This document shows positions 22,905 through 36,205 of a stretch of 64,000 nucleotides of DNA, piece by piece. The translations under genes were made by a program, and so were the position numbers. Position 1 is the stretch's first letter, and every line of letters begins with the position of its first letter. The notes under the pieces are model-generated. The model saw only the letters and a program-made list of their open reading frames with translations, was not told the origin of the DNA and made no database searches. Source of the stretch: Lolium rigidum (taxonomy: Eukaryota; Streptophyta; Magnoliopsida; Poales; Poaceae); assembly GCF_022539505.1 (NCBI RefSeq), contig NC_061508.1, forward strand, positions 344,237,484-344,301,483, read 5' to 3'.

Positions 22905-24066
22905 TGTTGCGGTCAGAAACCCACCGGCGAGCAGCGACGGGCAATACAGTAGAGCCGGGAACAACTTAGGGCTGCGGCTGGCCCTGGTCCCTCCGAGCGA
23001 CGGCCCGCAATGACTCCGGCACGCACGTCCGATGCTGGTGCAAGGGCGTGCCACCTGACCTATACCGGTCGGGAAGGTGATGGAGATGCCTCGCTTAGTT
23101 TCCTGCATGGCATACACGTAAACATTAAATACGAGCCTCGATCGGCTCTCAGGTTGTCCTGTGAATCGGCTCAAGGAGCCGATCCACCCATGATTCGTAC
23201 GAGGTGCACGAATATATGGTGGTCCTGCTTGATCAAGATAAAGCTAAAACGATCTACGACGATTTGGGGTTTTCACCGCATAATCGGATCATCCTACTCA
23301 CGATTGGGCCTCGCGGCCGCGCACGGTGATCGTAAGCCGATCCTAGACAAGGCCTAAAAACCAACACGAGGTTGATCCTCGGAACATCCTGTCTAGGGCT
23401 AGCAAACTACACCCTACACGTCGCTGGATCCTCCAACCCTTTGTAAGGCCTAACTATGCGAGATATTAAACTAATCCTTGAAGAACAAGGAGCAATCATA
23501 ACGGATCGGATCTACTAAATAATGATCAAGCGAGGTGCCGCCCCTACACCTAAGATAGGTGTAAGGGCGGCTAGATGTCTAAGGGTTGCACTACGATAGC
23601 ATATGATACGAAGAACAATGCTAACCCTAACACATCTAAGATAACTACGTTGCTCGCCATCAAAAAGGCTTCGATACGAGCAACGCATGAACAACGAATA
23701 AACTTGTACTGCCTAGATCGCATGCGATCTAGGCAGCATGATGCTTACCCGGAAGAAACCCTCGAGACGAAGGAGTTGGCGATGCGCCTAGATTGATTTG
23801 TGGTGAACGATGATTGTTGTTTATTTCATAAACCCTAGATACATATTTATAGTCCAGGGGACTTTCTAATTTAGGCGTGCACCTAACCGTGCACGAGTTA
23901 AACTCTATCTTTCAATCTAAGATGCGATCTACTATATTACAGATACACGGGCAAACTAGCCCAAACTTTGCATAACAGGCCGATTCACGTATTTCTTCCA
24001 TGTATATTCTTCAAGTCCATCTTGATCGCGGCCCACCTCTGACTCGGTCAAATTCCGGTGATAACA
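22905..24066 (-). repeat. 5' LTR of element E
   Basis: Same ends as the 16934-18097 copy. The box TATAAATAT is at 23851-23843 on the minus strand. It is followed at once by the TSD gagag. Confidence 0.93.
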
Positions 24067-24857
24067 GAGAGATAGTTTCTCTATTAGCCAGCCGAATAAC
24101 CACATCAATATCTTCAAGTTCACAAGAACCAATTTCGTGCATAATCTCCGTGTAAAGCTCATAAGGAATAGCACTAATACTTGCACCAATATCACATAAA
24201 CCATAATAACAATGATCTCCAATTCTAACAAATAACATAGGAACACTAGCTTTCCTAGACTTATTAGGATGTGAAACAATATTAGAGGCATCTTCACAGA
24301 AAATAATATGACCATCCTCCACACTTTCAGTCACAAGATCTTTAACTATTGCAACAGCAGGTTCAACTTTTATTTGTTCTTCGGGTTCTATAGGTTTCTT
24401 TTCACTTTTATGAACCGCACTATTTATAACGAGTACTCCTTCATTTTAGCAGGGAAAGGAGTTTTTTCAATATAAGCTTCAGGAATAACATGATCAACAG
24501 TTTCAACTACAACACATTTATTTATAGATGAATCAATTTTATCCTTATACGGTTCACGATACTTATGAAAGTTCTTCTTAGGCAATTCATAATGAGAGGC
24601 AAAAGCTTTATAAAGATTTGCAGCAACTTGAGAATCAAGACCATAAGTAGCACTCATATTACGAAATTTATCAGTATCCATAAAAGCTTCAATGCATTTG
24701 TAATCATAATTTATACCTGATTCTCTATCTTTGTCGATCTCCCATCCTTCAGTATTTTCCTGGATCTGATTAAGAAGGTCATTTTTAAACTCTTCTGTGT
24801 TGCGCGTAAATGATCCAGAACAAGAAGTATCCAGCAAGGTGGGGGACATGGGGTAGG
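24067..24857 (-). pseudogene. gag C-terminal/protease part of element D
   Basis: Continues D's coding frame beyond insertion E. The minus strand from 24334 has the aspartic-protease signature CDIGASISAIP (about 24189-24157), which leads, once E is discounted, into MEVLCGKIKYPADF at 16908. Upstream, 24849-24424 encodes a charged 141-codon block with an AFASHYELPKKN segment, ending at a frameshift near 24435. Element C is inserted at 24857. Typical Athila order (gag, protease, RT). Confidence 0.8.
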
Positions 24858-25242
24858 TGACATAGGCATCCCAAATGGGCCTGCCGAAGATAGTACCCGG
24901 GGTTTACTGAAGGCCCAATATCCGAAGAATAAGAAGATTCGGGAGCCCAAGATGTATTAAGGAAAGTTAGAATTGTAATAGGAAGTGTTATTTGTAAATC
25001 TGGCGGGATGAGTTAGAAACCGTCCCGGACTCTGTAACTTGTACAAAACGAAATCCTCGGCTCCACCTCCTATATAAAGGGGGAGTCGAGGGACGAAGAG
25101 GCAATCGAATCATTGTTACAAACCCTAGTTTTCATAATCGTCGAGTACTTTTCGGCTGAAACCTTCGAGATCTACTTGCCCTCTACTTCCAACTAAACCC
25201 TAGCCTACAATCCATAGGCATTGACAAGTTGATACCTTGTCA
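24858..25242 (+). repeat. 5' LTR of element C
   Basis: Begins TGACATAGGC and ends ATACCTTGTCA. TATATAAAG is at 25071-25079. 385 bp. Confidence 0.95.
25071..25079 (+). promoter_or_regulatory. TATA box of the element C 5' LTR
   Basis: TATATAAAG after ctccacctcc. Equivalent boxes are at 37653-37661 and, in B, TATATAAGG at 51588-51596. The conserved position in three LTRs supports a role as the element's promoter. Confidence 0.7.
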
Positions 25243-25243
25243 A

Positions 25244-25260
25244 TTGGCGCCGTCTGTGGG
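25244..25260 (+). other. Primer-binding site of element C
   Basis: TTGGCGCCGTCTGTGGG starts 1-2 bp after the 5' LTR. The same sequence follows the LTR of B. The primer tRNA is not assigned. Confidence 0.75.
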
Positions 25261-25286
25261 AACTAGAGGCGTAAGGATCGATCTCG

Positions 25287-28200
25287 ATGGCACGTTCAAG
25301 ATCTTCGACATCGTCAACCGCAAGCAACGCAATGGATCGAGGTAAACGGATCGCTGCTGGTCCTGTCGATTTTGTTCCTCACCCACCCTCCCGTTTGGAT
25401 GCATATGCGTATGCGGCGGAGCCCATGGAGATGACGTTCGGAAGGTTTCACTTTCGCGTCGAGAAGGAGGGATCGTATCGTGTCGAAATTCCGATTTCGT
25501 CGGGATCGTCGGCGGTCGATTCCGATTTTTCAAGCTATACATCGTCAACCGAGTCGGAGAAGAAGAAACTTCGGCGACACGCTACGTCGGCACCGAGCAA
25601 GAGAGAAACTCGCCAAGATCTTCAACGACATGTCGTTTGAGTCATCTGCGGACTCATATATAAGCGATGGCTCAAGCGATGTCGACGATTCACGACTTCA
25701 TCGACAAATCTATCACGGTGGGCAAGGTCTTCATCAATCTCAATGATGATGTCACCAAACCCAACATAGATCTGAGTACAAAGTATCATCGGATTTATGC
25801 CATTGAAGATCAAGAGGAAACATGCGAGGCTTTCGACGATGCGGGAAATCCATACGTCGATCCCTCCAATCCGCGACAAGGCACGGGCAATAAATACGTC
25901 GGGCCGCGGCCGCGAGACGAGTTCAGCTTTCGCAAGCGGCGTGGGACAGAGCCACGAGAGCTATGAACGGTTCGGAACCAATGGCCACCACGGCCACACC
26001 GGAAGAATTGCAAGCATATCAATACGGGCTCGCACGAGCTGCAAGAGAATTGGAAAAACGAGACGGCTGAGTTAAACAGAAGAAAGGAAGCAGCTTCTGC
26101 ATCTAGCAGGAGGAGGGCAGATCTAAGTCGACAATCTAGAACTTCGGGTGATAGCCACAGGGAGGCGCGAAACAGAGCAAGGTCAAGGCTGCAACATATA
26201 CCCGAAGCAGAAAGAGAGCACTTGGTCCAAAACCTCGACATGTCCTTCATGTCGATAGATACAAGAGGAAACATCATCCCCAAGACACCAGAGGCTGGGT
26301 ATATGGCGACACATGCTTTTATCCTTGCATCTAAACCACCTCCAGGTGATCCAAGGGAAACACTGTACAATATGGCGGTAGCAGGGTTGGAGCTATGGGG
26401 ACGGCGTTTGTATCAACGCCTCCCGAAGGAGCGGCAAGGCAAAATAGTCCACGACCTGCGGCGGCAACGGCGGCGGCACTCGAAGGACCAAGTGGAGCAA
26501 GAGACACAGCAGCACAAGCAAGGGTCGACAGAGCGCGGCAAAGCAGAAGGGATCATCGGCAATCTCCGGAGCTGAACGACGAAGATATGTGCGGCTTACC
26601 ATGCTTCACGAGGAGAGTCCGAAAAACTCGAGTCCCCTCAGGATTCAAGTTACCCGACAACTTCAAGAAGTTCGACGGCCTTCAAGATCCAGAGGATTGG
26701 CTAGTGGACTATCTCGAGACGGTGAAGCTCACGGGAGGAACCGGGGCAACGGCTATGCAAAGCATCCGAGGTGCATTTGAGTGGAGCCGCACGATCTTGG
26801 ATAAAGAAACTCACTCCAGGATCCATCGACAGCTGGGAAAGTTTCGAGGATGTGTTCGTCAAGAACTTCAGATCCACATGCAAAAAACCTGCGTCGTTAG
26901 AGGAGTTGAGAGCATGTCGACAAAAGCCAGATGAGCCAATGAGAAAGTACATCCAAAGGTGGAATATCATCAAAAACTCGGCAGAAAATATATCTGACGA
27001 GAGAGCAATAGATGCGTTTGTCGCAGGAATTAGGCGTGGAGATTTTGTCGAGGACTTGGGAAGGACCAATCCAAAGACAGTATCCGCGTTAATGGAGATA
27101 GCAAACAGATGGGCAGATGGAGAAGACGCTGTCCACAACAAACGGCACAGGTCGCCGAGAGGAGGACCGTGGTCGAAACTATCAACCGAGGCGACGATTT
27201 CCTCGGCGGTATCCGAACTATGACGCTCCGGGGCAAATTTCGGCGAGGCTTTCGGGCAAACACGGGAGGAAGCAACGAGAGATGATTATCGGAGAAGCAA
27301 TGAACGGCGAGGTGATAATAGGGATGATTCTCGCAACAACAGGCAAAATAGCGGGCCTAGGTTCCCAAGGCCTTTCGTGTCCCCTGAAGAGATGATGAAT
27401 GGACCGTGCCAAATGCACTTTTTCCTCGACAGCAACGGTAAAAGACAGTCAGGGCACCTGCGGAAAGAGCTGTCGAAATTTTCAGAGCAATGCTAAGGTA
27501 TGCGAGAGAACGCTAACGCGCGGGCAACACGAGAGAAATCCTCGAGAACCCGGAAGCGAGATTCACTTGCCGCCTCCTCCCGCGATTACGGACGACAATC
27601 GGCATCGGCTCGAGAATAGCGGCAGCACCTCCACCACCACCTTATGTTGATCCTAACTCCAACGGAGCGGTGTCGATGATTCGAAGGGAAGGCCGTCCAA
27701 TAGAGCTCGAGAAAGTAATCTCACGACAGGTGTTTATGGCAGAAAAAATGCCTCCACCAACGGTTGAGTATCTTAATTGGTCGGGACAAGATATTGGCTT
27801 TACCATAGCGAGATCATCCGCGGCAAGTTCCTCGACCGGGGCGGTCGGCACTTATTACGCCGGCGGTTATCGCGGGATTTGATGTCTCTCGAGTGTTCAT
27901 AGATGGCGGCGGCAGCTAAACCTTATGTATGCGGATACACTGAGGAAGATGAACATATCCTTAGCAAACTTGAAACCAACGAGACACAAGGTTCCACGGC
28001 ATCACACCGGAGAAACCAAGTTATCCATTGGGGAAGATCAATCTCGACGTTCGGTTTGGGACCGAGAAAACTATAGAATCGAGAGGCTGGAATTTGAAGT
28101 CGTGGATTTTCCGTCGCAATACCACGCTCTGTTGGGACGACCAGCATATGCTAGATTTATGGCGGTGCCACACTATACATACTTGTTGTGGAGGTTGCAC

Positions 28201-28469
28201 TGGACCAAAGGGACCAATCACGATCAAAGGAAGCTTTGCCTTAGCCGATAAGTGCGACAAGGATTTTCATCGGCTATCGAAACTTTCGGGATGCAAGCTG
28301 AGTATTTGGCGTCAAAAAGCATGACCGATTACGACGTGCTGCCCGGACGTTGGAAGGCCAAATAAAGAATCAACTTTCAATACCGAGAAAAATTCTAAGG
28401 AGGTGCGGATTCACCCGAACAGACCCGAAAAAGACGACATCTATCGCAAACGACATGGATATCGCATAG
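25287..28469 (+). pseudogene. gag-protease of element C, heavily frameshifted
   Basis: Starts MARSRSSTSS (25287), as in B (51807). By alignment to B, the gag domain lies at about 26640-27120 (FKLPDNFKKFDGLQDPEDW, then the RKYIQRWNIIKNSAENISD segment). The zinc-knuckle variant is near 27405-27480 and the protease DGG motif near 27903. At least ten changes of frame are needed to follow B's single 748-codon ORF. An in-frame TAG at 28467-28469 closes the block at the same site as in B. Whether the frameshifts are biological or sequencing errors is unclear, because many lie at CAG/CTG triplets. Confidence 0.85.
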
Positions 28470-30730
28470 GAAAGCGCGCTCGTCGAGTTCCTCCGTGAGC
28501 ACTGGAAAATCTTCGCATGGTGTCCAGGTGACATGCCGGGAGTACCCGGGGAACTTGCCGAGCACCACCTAAACTTGGATCCAATAGCGAGACCAATCAA
28601 ACAACCTTTGCGGCGTTTTTCGGAACCAAACCGCAAAGCTATGCTATCGAGAAGTAAATCGACTACGAGGAAGCTGGTTTTATCAAAGAGATATTCTACG
28701 AAGCCACATGGGTAGCAAACCCGGTGTTGGTGCCGAAGAAAAACACTACAGGTCCTTCGCATGTGCGTCGACTTTACGTGTCTCAATAAACATTGTCCAA
28801 AGGATCACTTTCCCCTCCCGAGGATCGATCAAATTATCGACTCCACGGCTGGATGTGAACGTCTTTCCTTCCTGGACGCATATTCTGGTTATAACCAGAT
28901 CAGATTGAAAAGAAGAAGATGAAGTAAAGACCGCGTTTATTACACCTTACGGCGTGTTTTGCTACGAGAACAATGCCCTTCGGTCTAAAAAATGCGGGAG
29001 CAACATATCGAGAGGATGATGCGAAGTGTTTGGCGACACGGATCGGGAAAAACGTGCAAGTATACATCGACGATGTCGTCATAACGTCAAAAGAGGGGAC
29101 AACACTGATCGAGGATCTCAAGGAAACCTTTGACAACCTCGACAAATTCTGCCTCGAAGTTGAACCCGACGAAGTGTTCTTTTGGCGTCCCGGCGGGAGA
29201 ACTTACGGGGTTTCTAGTCTCAGCAAGAGGGATTGAAGCAAATCCCGATAAAATACAAGCTATCGTAACAATGAGGAAGCCAACAAAGTTGAAAGAAATA
29301 CAACAGCTAACGGGGCGAGTCGCAGCTTTGAGCAGATTCGTCGCCAGGCTGGGAGAAAAAGCGTTACCATTCTACGCTCTGATAAAGCAAGGAGATAAAT
29401 TCCAGTGGAACGAAGAAGCCGACAGAGCTTTCGAGGATTTGAAGCGCACAATCTCGACACCACCAATTTTGGTGGCGCCAAAGGAAAAGGAACCTCTCCT
29501 GCTGTATATCGCAGCCACGCCCCAAGTGGTGAGCACGGTGCTAGTTGTCGAAAGGGAGGAAGAAGGAAAACTCCACGGCGTGCAGAGGCCAGTATACTTC
29601 GTTAGCGAAGTTTTATCACCCTCAAAACAAAGGTACCCTCGGTACCAAAAGCTAGCATATGGAGTGTTCACAACGGCACGAAAATTGCGCCACTATTTTT
29701 CGGCACACCCGATCATAGTGGTCAATGAAGCTCCCTTGTCAAATATATTGAACAATCCAGAAGCTACGGGTCGTGTCTCCCTTTGGGGAATAGAACTTTC
29801 CCCTCGGGACATCACGTATGAAAAAAGAAAAGCAATCAAGTCGCAAGTGCTTGCCGGACTTCATCGCGAGTGGATGGAGTTGCAAAACACGGGACCTCCG
29901 GACTTGTCGAGAACACTGGACCATGAACTTTGATGGGTCCAAAAGACTAGAAGGAGGCTGGCGCGGGAGTAGTACTCATATCACTCGAAGGCGACAAGTT
30001 GAAGTACATCCTTCGGATGACGTTCCCTAACGCATCTAACAATGAAGCAGAATATGAAGCTCTCATACACGGGATGAAGATGGCGAAAGCTTGCGGTGCA
30101 ACTCGATTAAAGATATTTGGCGACTCACAATTGGTAGCTCAGCAAGTCATGAACCAATGTGACGCAGTCAATGATAGCATGATGGCATACAAGGAGGTGT
30201 ACAACGAGCTCGAAAAATTGTTTGATGGATGCGAAGTAAATCATATTAGCAGATTGAGCAACGACGAAGCCGACGTTCTTGCAAACATCGGGTCGCAATG
30301 CCTTGCAGTTCCGCCGGGTGTATTTTGGGAAGAGATAACAGAGAGGTCTACAAAATCAACAAAATCAAAAAAGAAGGAGAAGAAACCCTCGGGGGCTACC
30401 AAGGAAGAGCAAGAGGAAGAAGAAGATCGGGACCTGGTCATGGTGATACGGATACCATGGATGCGGACGTACATATCATACATCCTCGGGAAAGAAATAC
30501 CCGACGATCCGGTTGAGGCAAGGCGAGTAATTCGACGCTCCAAAGCTTTCACGGTGGTCAAAGGAGAATTGTACAAGCGAAGTATTTCGGGCGTCTTGCA
30601 AAGGTGTGTCACACCCGAAGAAGGAAGAATAATTCGAAGGATGTACACGAAGGAATATGTGGCCACCACGCAAGTAGTCGAGCTATTGCAGCCAAGGTAT
30701 TTCGGGCAGGATTCTGCTGGTTGACGGCAA
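28470..30730 (+). pseudogene. Reverse transcriptase and two RNase H domains of element C
   Basis: RT palm motifs (FLDAYSGYNQI near 28875 by homology, then VYIDDVVITS near 29060) are in broken frames. A clean 267-codon frame (29130-29933) covers RT thumb and the first RNase H. Where retroviral-type RNase H has Asp (YVDAS), this has YIAAT, and the later Asp site reads VVNEA, so this domain seems inactive. A second RNase H (29999-30724) keeps its acidic residues (NNEAEYEAL, FGDSQLV, NDEADVLANI). This active second domain is the Tat-type dual arrangement. Its first motif, NFDGSK, lies just upstream at about 29928. Confidence 0.85.
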
Positions 30731-31733
30731 TCGAGGACGCCAAGGAAATAGTAAGAACTTGTGACGCGTGTCAAAGGTTTGCCGCAAAACCTCACTCTCC
30801 GGCGGCGAGAACTAACACCAATACCATTGTCGTGGCCTTTTGCCCAATGGGGACTCGATATGGTGGGCAAGTTACACAAATCCTGGCCGGGGAGGAAAGG
30901 AGTACATGCTAGTAGCTGTCGACAAATTTACAAAGTGGATAGAAGCGAAGCCGATAAATTCACCAGACGGAGCATCTGCAGTAAAATTCATAAAAGGCCT
31001 CGTCTTCAGATTTGGAGTGCCCCATAGCATTGTCACAGACAATGGTAGTAACTTCACATCCCACGAGTTTAAAGATTATTGCGAAGAAGTGGGTATAAAG
31101 TTACACTTTGCGTCAGTTGCGCACCCGCAGACCAATGGCCAAGTCGAGAAAGCTAACGGAATCATCTGCAACGGCATTAAGAAACGCTTATTAGCGCCAC
31201 TGGAGAAAGCTCGACACACCTGGCCAGAGGAGCTGCCCGGTGTATTATGGAGCATACGAACAACACCAAACACAGCAACACAGGAAACTCCGTTCTTCTT
31301 GGTTCATGGAGCAGAAGCAGTACTACCAATCGAGATAGAGCATGACTCTCCAAGAGTCGCAGAATATGATGAAGAGGTGTCGAGAAAAGCGCTAGAAGAT
31401 GACGTCGATGCACTTGATGAAGCTAGAGATGAAGTATTGTCTCGAGTAACCAAATACCAACAGGACTTGAAGAATTACCACAGTCGACGTTTGCGGCCAA
31501 GATCCTTTCAGGTGGGAGACCTAGTTCTTCGGCTCACGCAAAAAAGTCATGAAAAACTCGAGTCACCATGGCTAGGCCCCTACATCGTCACGGAAGTAAT
31601 CGGAGGAGGAGCATACGGGATAAAGGACAAGAAGACGGGGGTGGAGGAACAAAACCCACTGGAACGTGGCGCAACTCGGGCGGTTCTACGCCTAGAGTCG
31701 AAATATAGTCCTTGTAAAACTTCAATGTCTTGA
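30731..31733 (+). pseudogene. Integrase of element C
   Basis: The HHCC zinc finger (CDACQRF at about 30758) and the first catalytic Asp (GLDMVG at about 30850) are in frames adjoining the 297-codon frame that begins at 30840. That frame has TDNGSNF (D67) and HPQTNGQVEKANG (E103), then a KLESPWLGPYIV tail of GPY/F type. A stop at 31731-31733 ends the sense coding region. No chromodomain is seen, as usual for Tat elements. It would insert the element's cDNA; it is broken near its start. Confidence 0.85.
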
Positions 31734-32178
31734 AACGCCCGCGAGTTTTCAGACGCACTCTTTTCCTTTTTCGGGGCACCGAGTGGGGCCGGGAAAGGTT
31801 TTTAATGAGGCGGGCTCGCGGTGCTGCAATATAATAAAGATAGTGTCAATATAATTTTTCTTTATCGACATGCTCAAAGTCTCTGACCCGACGAATTTCA
31901 ATATAGTTCCTCAAAAAAGAAAAGCCTTGCCTTGGTATTAAAATACCTCGTGAGTCAATAAACATACAAAATAGTACTCAATAAAGAAGCTCGGGGGCTG
32001 ATATTCGCCATAAATACATATTAAATAAATGCTTTGGTTCAAAACCTCGCAATATACAAATACAGTAAATAGCCACCGAAACACTCGGGGGCTAGACAAA
32101 TATAGAAATATGATGATTGTTTCACAATATAATCACAATCATGGGTCAAAAAGAAGAGTTATCTACCAAAGGAAAAAA
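31734..32178 (+). other. Spacer after integrase of element C
   Basis: No gene supported. It contains two PPT-like motifs, gctcgggggctg (about 31989) and actcgggggctaga (about 32083). The downstream end of the antisense gene lies at its right border. Confidence 0.6.
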
Positions 32179-35100
32179 TTAGTCATGATTCAGAATGTCA
32201 TCAAGGGTAATTCTGTTTTCTTCGGGAGCAGCGCCAAGAAAATCAGCATAATGACCATCTGCAAAAAAGTCGGCATCCATCCGAAGAAGGTCTTCAATCA
32301 TTTCTTCGGCTATAGGCGAAACCTTCGTGTTGATTCGGTCGACACCAACTCTTCGGCGCTTTACCTTCTCATGAACTTTCGCAACAACTTGGGTCAGGTC
32401 AAGATTTGAGTGGCAGATCTGAAGCATGATAAGAGCAAATCTGGCGCCAGCTATCAATTGAGCCCTGACAAAATCATGGATACTGCGGGCATCCTTGAAT
32501 TTCTCCATTAACTCAGGAAGAGTTTTTGGTTGGACGTTCCGAGGAAACATGGAGTTATAAACCATGGACAAGGTCTTGGTACAGAAGTCAAGGAAATCGC
32601 GAGTTTGAGAGGTGCGATCCTGAAATCTGACAATCTGGCGGGTCCTCTCTGGGGTAGCCCAAAACAGAGAACCATGATCAAGGGAAAGGTTAACAAGGAG
32701 GTTCGTCCTAGTATTTACCCTCTCTTCTTCGGCAACAGCATCAGTAAAGGAACCTATTAAAAGCAACGGAGCCGAAAACTTTAAGAGATGAAGCATGAAG
32801 ACGAAAGATATTGAGGATGAAACAAGCATACCCGACATATCCGCACTGGCTTCATTCATCAACTCGAGCATGAAATTTTCTCGAGTAGTCGCCTTTTCAG
32901 CCTCGGAAGCAGCGATTTCCTTAGCAGCCACGGCCTCGCGAGCTTGCTGAAGTGCAATTTTTTCGGCTTCAGATGACTTGCGAGATTTTTCCATCATCAC
33001 AAGTGTTTGCTTCTTTGCATACTGAAGTTGCTGCCGAAGTTCATCCAATTCTCGCGGCAAGGAATCTTCGACAGGTGTAGCATCAGCAAGAGTTCTCCTT
33101 GAACGAGAAGAAGAAGGCGAAACATTGGAAGGAGCGGAAGATGGAGTATAGTTATCAAATATCAACTGAAATTTAAACAAGACAACATCAATCAACAAGC
33201 AAAAGATAGAGTTTTCATTAATCTTTCGGAATAATTACAAAGGCATTACAATGGAGCTAATGAAGTACGTGTCGCCAAATAACTACTTTGGCGACAAGAG
33301 CAAAAGAAACAGATAAAGAAAAACAAAGAGGCATGCAACTAGACCTCCGGCCTTGATGAGCTAGGAGTCGAAGCTGGTTTGATCCCGAGATAAGCCAAGA
33401 TTTTCTTCGTATTGGGCTTGGCTGCCTTAATCAGGGACCTCCACCTTGATTGCTCTATCTGTTCGGTGCCGCCAACTTTTGTCCAATCAACAGTCTGTTG
33501 GCTGTCAGCAACCAGAGCAACAGTGCTTTCGACAGCAATCTTCATATTTTCTTGGCGCATCTTCAGACCAAGGTCTTCGGTGAATTGAACATCTTGGCAA
33601 GGGCAAGGAAAGTCGAGGGCTCCTCTTTCTTCGGGAAGAAGTAGGGGAACAGCGCCGACAATCCTGCATTAGCATTTGCCACGCCTTCACGAATTTCGGA
33701 CCCATGCAGCTCCAGATAGGAAAGTGCGTCAAGGAGAGGGTCATCGACAGGATTCTCCAGATCAAAATCTTGGTTTGTTTGGTCTGTCAAGGAAACAAAA
33801 CGTTGGTCAAACAACAAGAAACAGCGGCTCTCATAAAAATAGAAGGGATCAATAATATTACTGTAAGTGCGTCGACTTTGTGATTTCAGGCGCTTGAGGA
33901 TCCCCTGTTCACGAGAAGCTTGTGCAGCTTTGTGCTCGTTTAAGGCAGATGCAGCATCCTCAAGTTTTTCTGCGGTTCCTCGACACTAGCAGCTTTTGCT
34001 TTGGCTTCATCAGCCTCGGCTTTGGCTTCGCTAGCAACAAGTTCGGCTTTCTTGCGAGCCGCCTCACTTTGCTCAAGTTTTTGAGCAAGTGCGTCGGCAC
34101 GTTTGTTGGCCTCTGCAAGTTTCTCTGTCGAGATATAAAAAAAGAGAGAAGAAAGATCAAAAATCACGACAAGCAACAGGAGCAAAAAGTCAAGGAAAAA
34201 CGGCAAGTATAAAAGTTGTTACCTTCGGCTCTGCTAGCATATTCACGGTACCCAATAAATTGGGATCCGATGCGGAGAAGCTCTTTGATCATGGGCTGTT
34301 AAAGAAGAACACAGCAAGAGAAACATCGGCATGAAAAAGAGAGTGAAGGCGTGAAAAAGCAAAATAGGGAAAATATAGATATCGACAAACTTACATCATC
34401 TAAGAGCAGAGTCGACGAGCTGCCCAATTGAGGGGCAGGTTCAACAATCGTTTCAATCCTTGTCCTTTTTGGTGAAGGAGCAAGGGGGCTTCTTCGGCGG
34501 AGTTGTGGTGACGACGTTTTGTTGAGGAGGCGAGGATTCTTCTCCTTCAACTAGCGTGTACGAGGCAAGTACAGTATGTGACGTGCTTGTCCGAGGAGCC
34601 ACGTCAACAAATGGTACTTCTTCCTCGTCATCACTGTTGATCAAAAATCGGCTGCATAAAAAGCAAGACAAGATAAACATTTCGAGTACAAAAATAGGGA
34701 GAAATAAAGATGACTTACGAGCTGACGAGGGATTCAATATAAGGATCATAAGCTGCCTTCGGATGAGAAGGAACAACTTTTTCAGCCTTAGAAGTGCCAG
34801 AATCCTCGGCATCATTCCTTTTCCTTTTGTTCCTTGGGGAAACAGCGGGAGGAAGGGATTGCGTCGACTCACTGGCTTCAGATTCAACTTCTTTTTCATG
34901 GGAAGCCGCAGATTTGTGAGAACCTGCGACTTCACTTTCGAGAATAGAAGAACCTTGGGTGTCTTCGGCAACGATAGCTTGTTCTTCGACTTCTCCATCC
35001 TCGGGAAGAGGAGGAAGGGAAGTCATAGTAGGATGGTTACGCAAGAAAATAGCGACAAAAGAAAAATTAGAGAGATACCAATACAATGAGATGCAGGGAA

Positions 35101-36027
35101 AGTTCGGAACAAGACAGAAACTCGAGAAGACAAAATACCTCGGGGAGAGGATTGGCGGAGCTGTATGGTTCCACGCGACAAGAGGAGGGAATAGGATCCT
35201 TCTTGGCCAGGCGGGAAACTCTTCGAATCAATTTCTCCAAGTCCTTTGCAGAAAGATCACTTGGAGATTCTATTGGCGTCGTTTTCACCGGAATACGTCC
35301 AAAGGGGATTTTTGCGAGCACTGAAGAGGCTGCACTCTAATCCTAAGGAAGTAGGCGGTGATTTGAACGCCGGATAGTTCTTTGCCTCGAGTATTTTGAA
35401 GGCTGATGAATACGAGACATAAGTGCTTACGTCGCCTTTTTCTCTTCTTCGGAAGCTTCGGCGTCCCGGGAACGGCGGCGCTGAATTTTGGCACTTCCGT
35501 CGAAAGGGATTATGTTGTGTTCCACAGAGTTGGCACTTTCTTCGTGAATGTAGAGCCATCTTTTGCGCCATCCTTGGACAGAATCAGGAAACTTGACGTC
35601 GAAATAATCAACGTCGGTTCGGACACAGATAACAACGCCGCCTATGTTATAGGTGGCGTTGTGGGAGCCATTGCGGCGGAGGCAGAAAATGCGTTTCCAC
35701 AGAGCCCAATTAGGAGGGATTCCAAGGAAGCATTCGCACAGTGTGATAAAAATGGAAATGTGGAGGATGGAATTTGGGGTCAACTGGTGCAGTTGAATCC
35801 CGTAAACAAAAAGGAGGCCGCGGAGGAAATCGTGAATTGGGGCCGAAAGGCCGCGGATGAGGTGATCAACGAAACTAACCCGGTACTCCATTGGAGGGTT
35901 GGGGTAGCTTTCTTCGGCTGGGAAAGCGGATGGCGTCTTCCTTCTTCATCGGGCCAAGCCTCTTCGGCGTGTTGACGTCCCGGTTGGAGATTTTAGATCT
36001 CTCCCACTCAAGATCTTCGGCGGCCAT
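32179..36027 (-). CDS. Antisense gene of element C, seven exons, PF04195-type 'putative gypsy type transposon' protein
   Basis: Opposite to pol. ATG at 36027-36025; stop at 32179. Exons by reading GT/AG sites and reading phase: 36027-35139, about 35050-34719, 34651-34395, 34295-34223, 34124-33345, 33165-32832, 32753-32179. Five introns have exact GT...AG ends with matching phase (for example AEG|AEE across 34222-34125, and 78 nt at 32831-32754). The first has a donor at 35138 but its acceptor reads TTGCG, not TTGCAG. Exon 1 has the Transposase_28 (PF04195) region with RVSFVDHLIRGLSAP and NWALWKRIFCL. Middle exons encode an acidic linker and an Ala/Lys/Glu coiled coil; the last exons give a helical C-terminus (HGSLFWATPERTR). 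Frame breaks near 35895, 35405, 34484, 33982 and 33580 remain. No enzyme function is known to me. Confidence 0.75.
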
Positions 36028-36205
36028 CTTGGACTGCGGAGTCTTTGTGGCGAGTGAGTCGCGTGCGCGGTGGCATCAACGGCAATGGAAAAAGCAATGT
36101 TCGTGAGTGCGGAAGATCAGAGAGAGTTGGGCGCAGGGGAAGTTTTTGCGAAGAGGAACAGATGTGCGGCGCAAGCGAAGGAGTGAACGGAGGTTGAAGA
36201 AAGGT

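Larger units (their letters stand above)
16934..24066 (-). mobile_element. Element E: complete gag-only LTR retrotransposon (7.13 kb)
   Basis: LTRs 16934-18097 and 22905-24066 and a perfect TSD gagag (16929-16933 and 24067-24071) define it. It lies inside D's protease-to-RT region and runs on the minus strand. It carries one long gag and no protease, RT or integrase, so it is non-autonomous. Between gag and the 3' LTR lies a 2-kb spacer with an antisense acidic ORF and a dense set of GCCGAT/ATCGGC motifs. An extra antisense ORF in this place is reported for Tat-lineage elements; assigning E to that lineage is inference. Confidence 0.93.
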
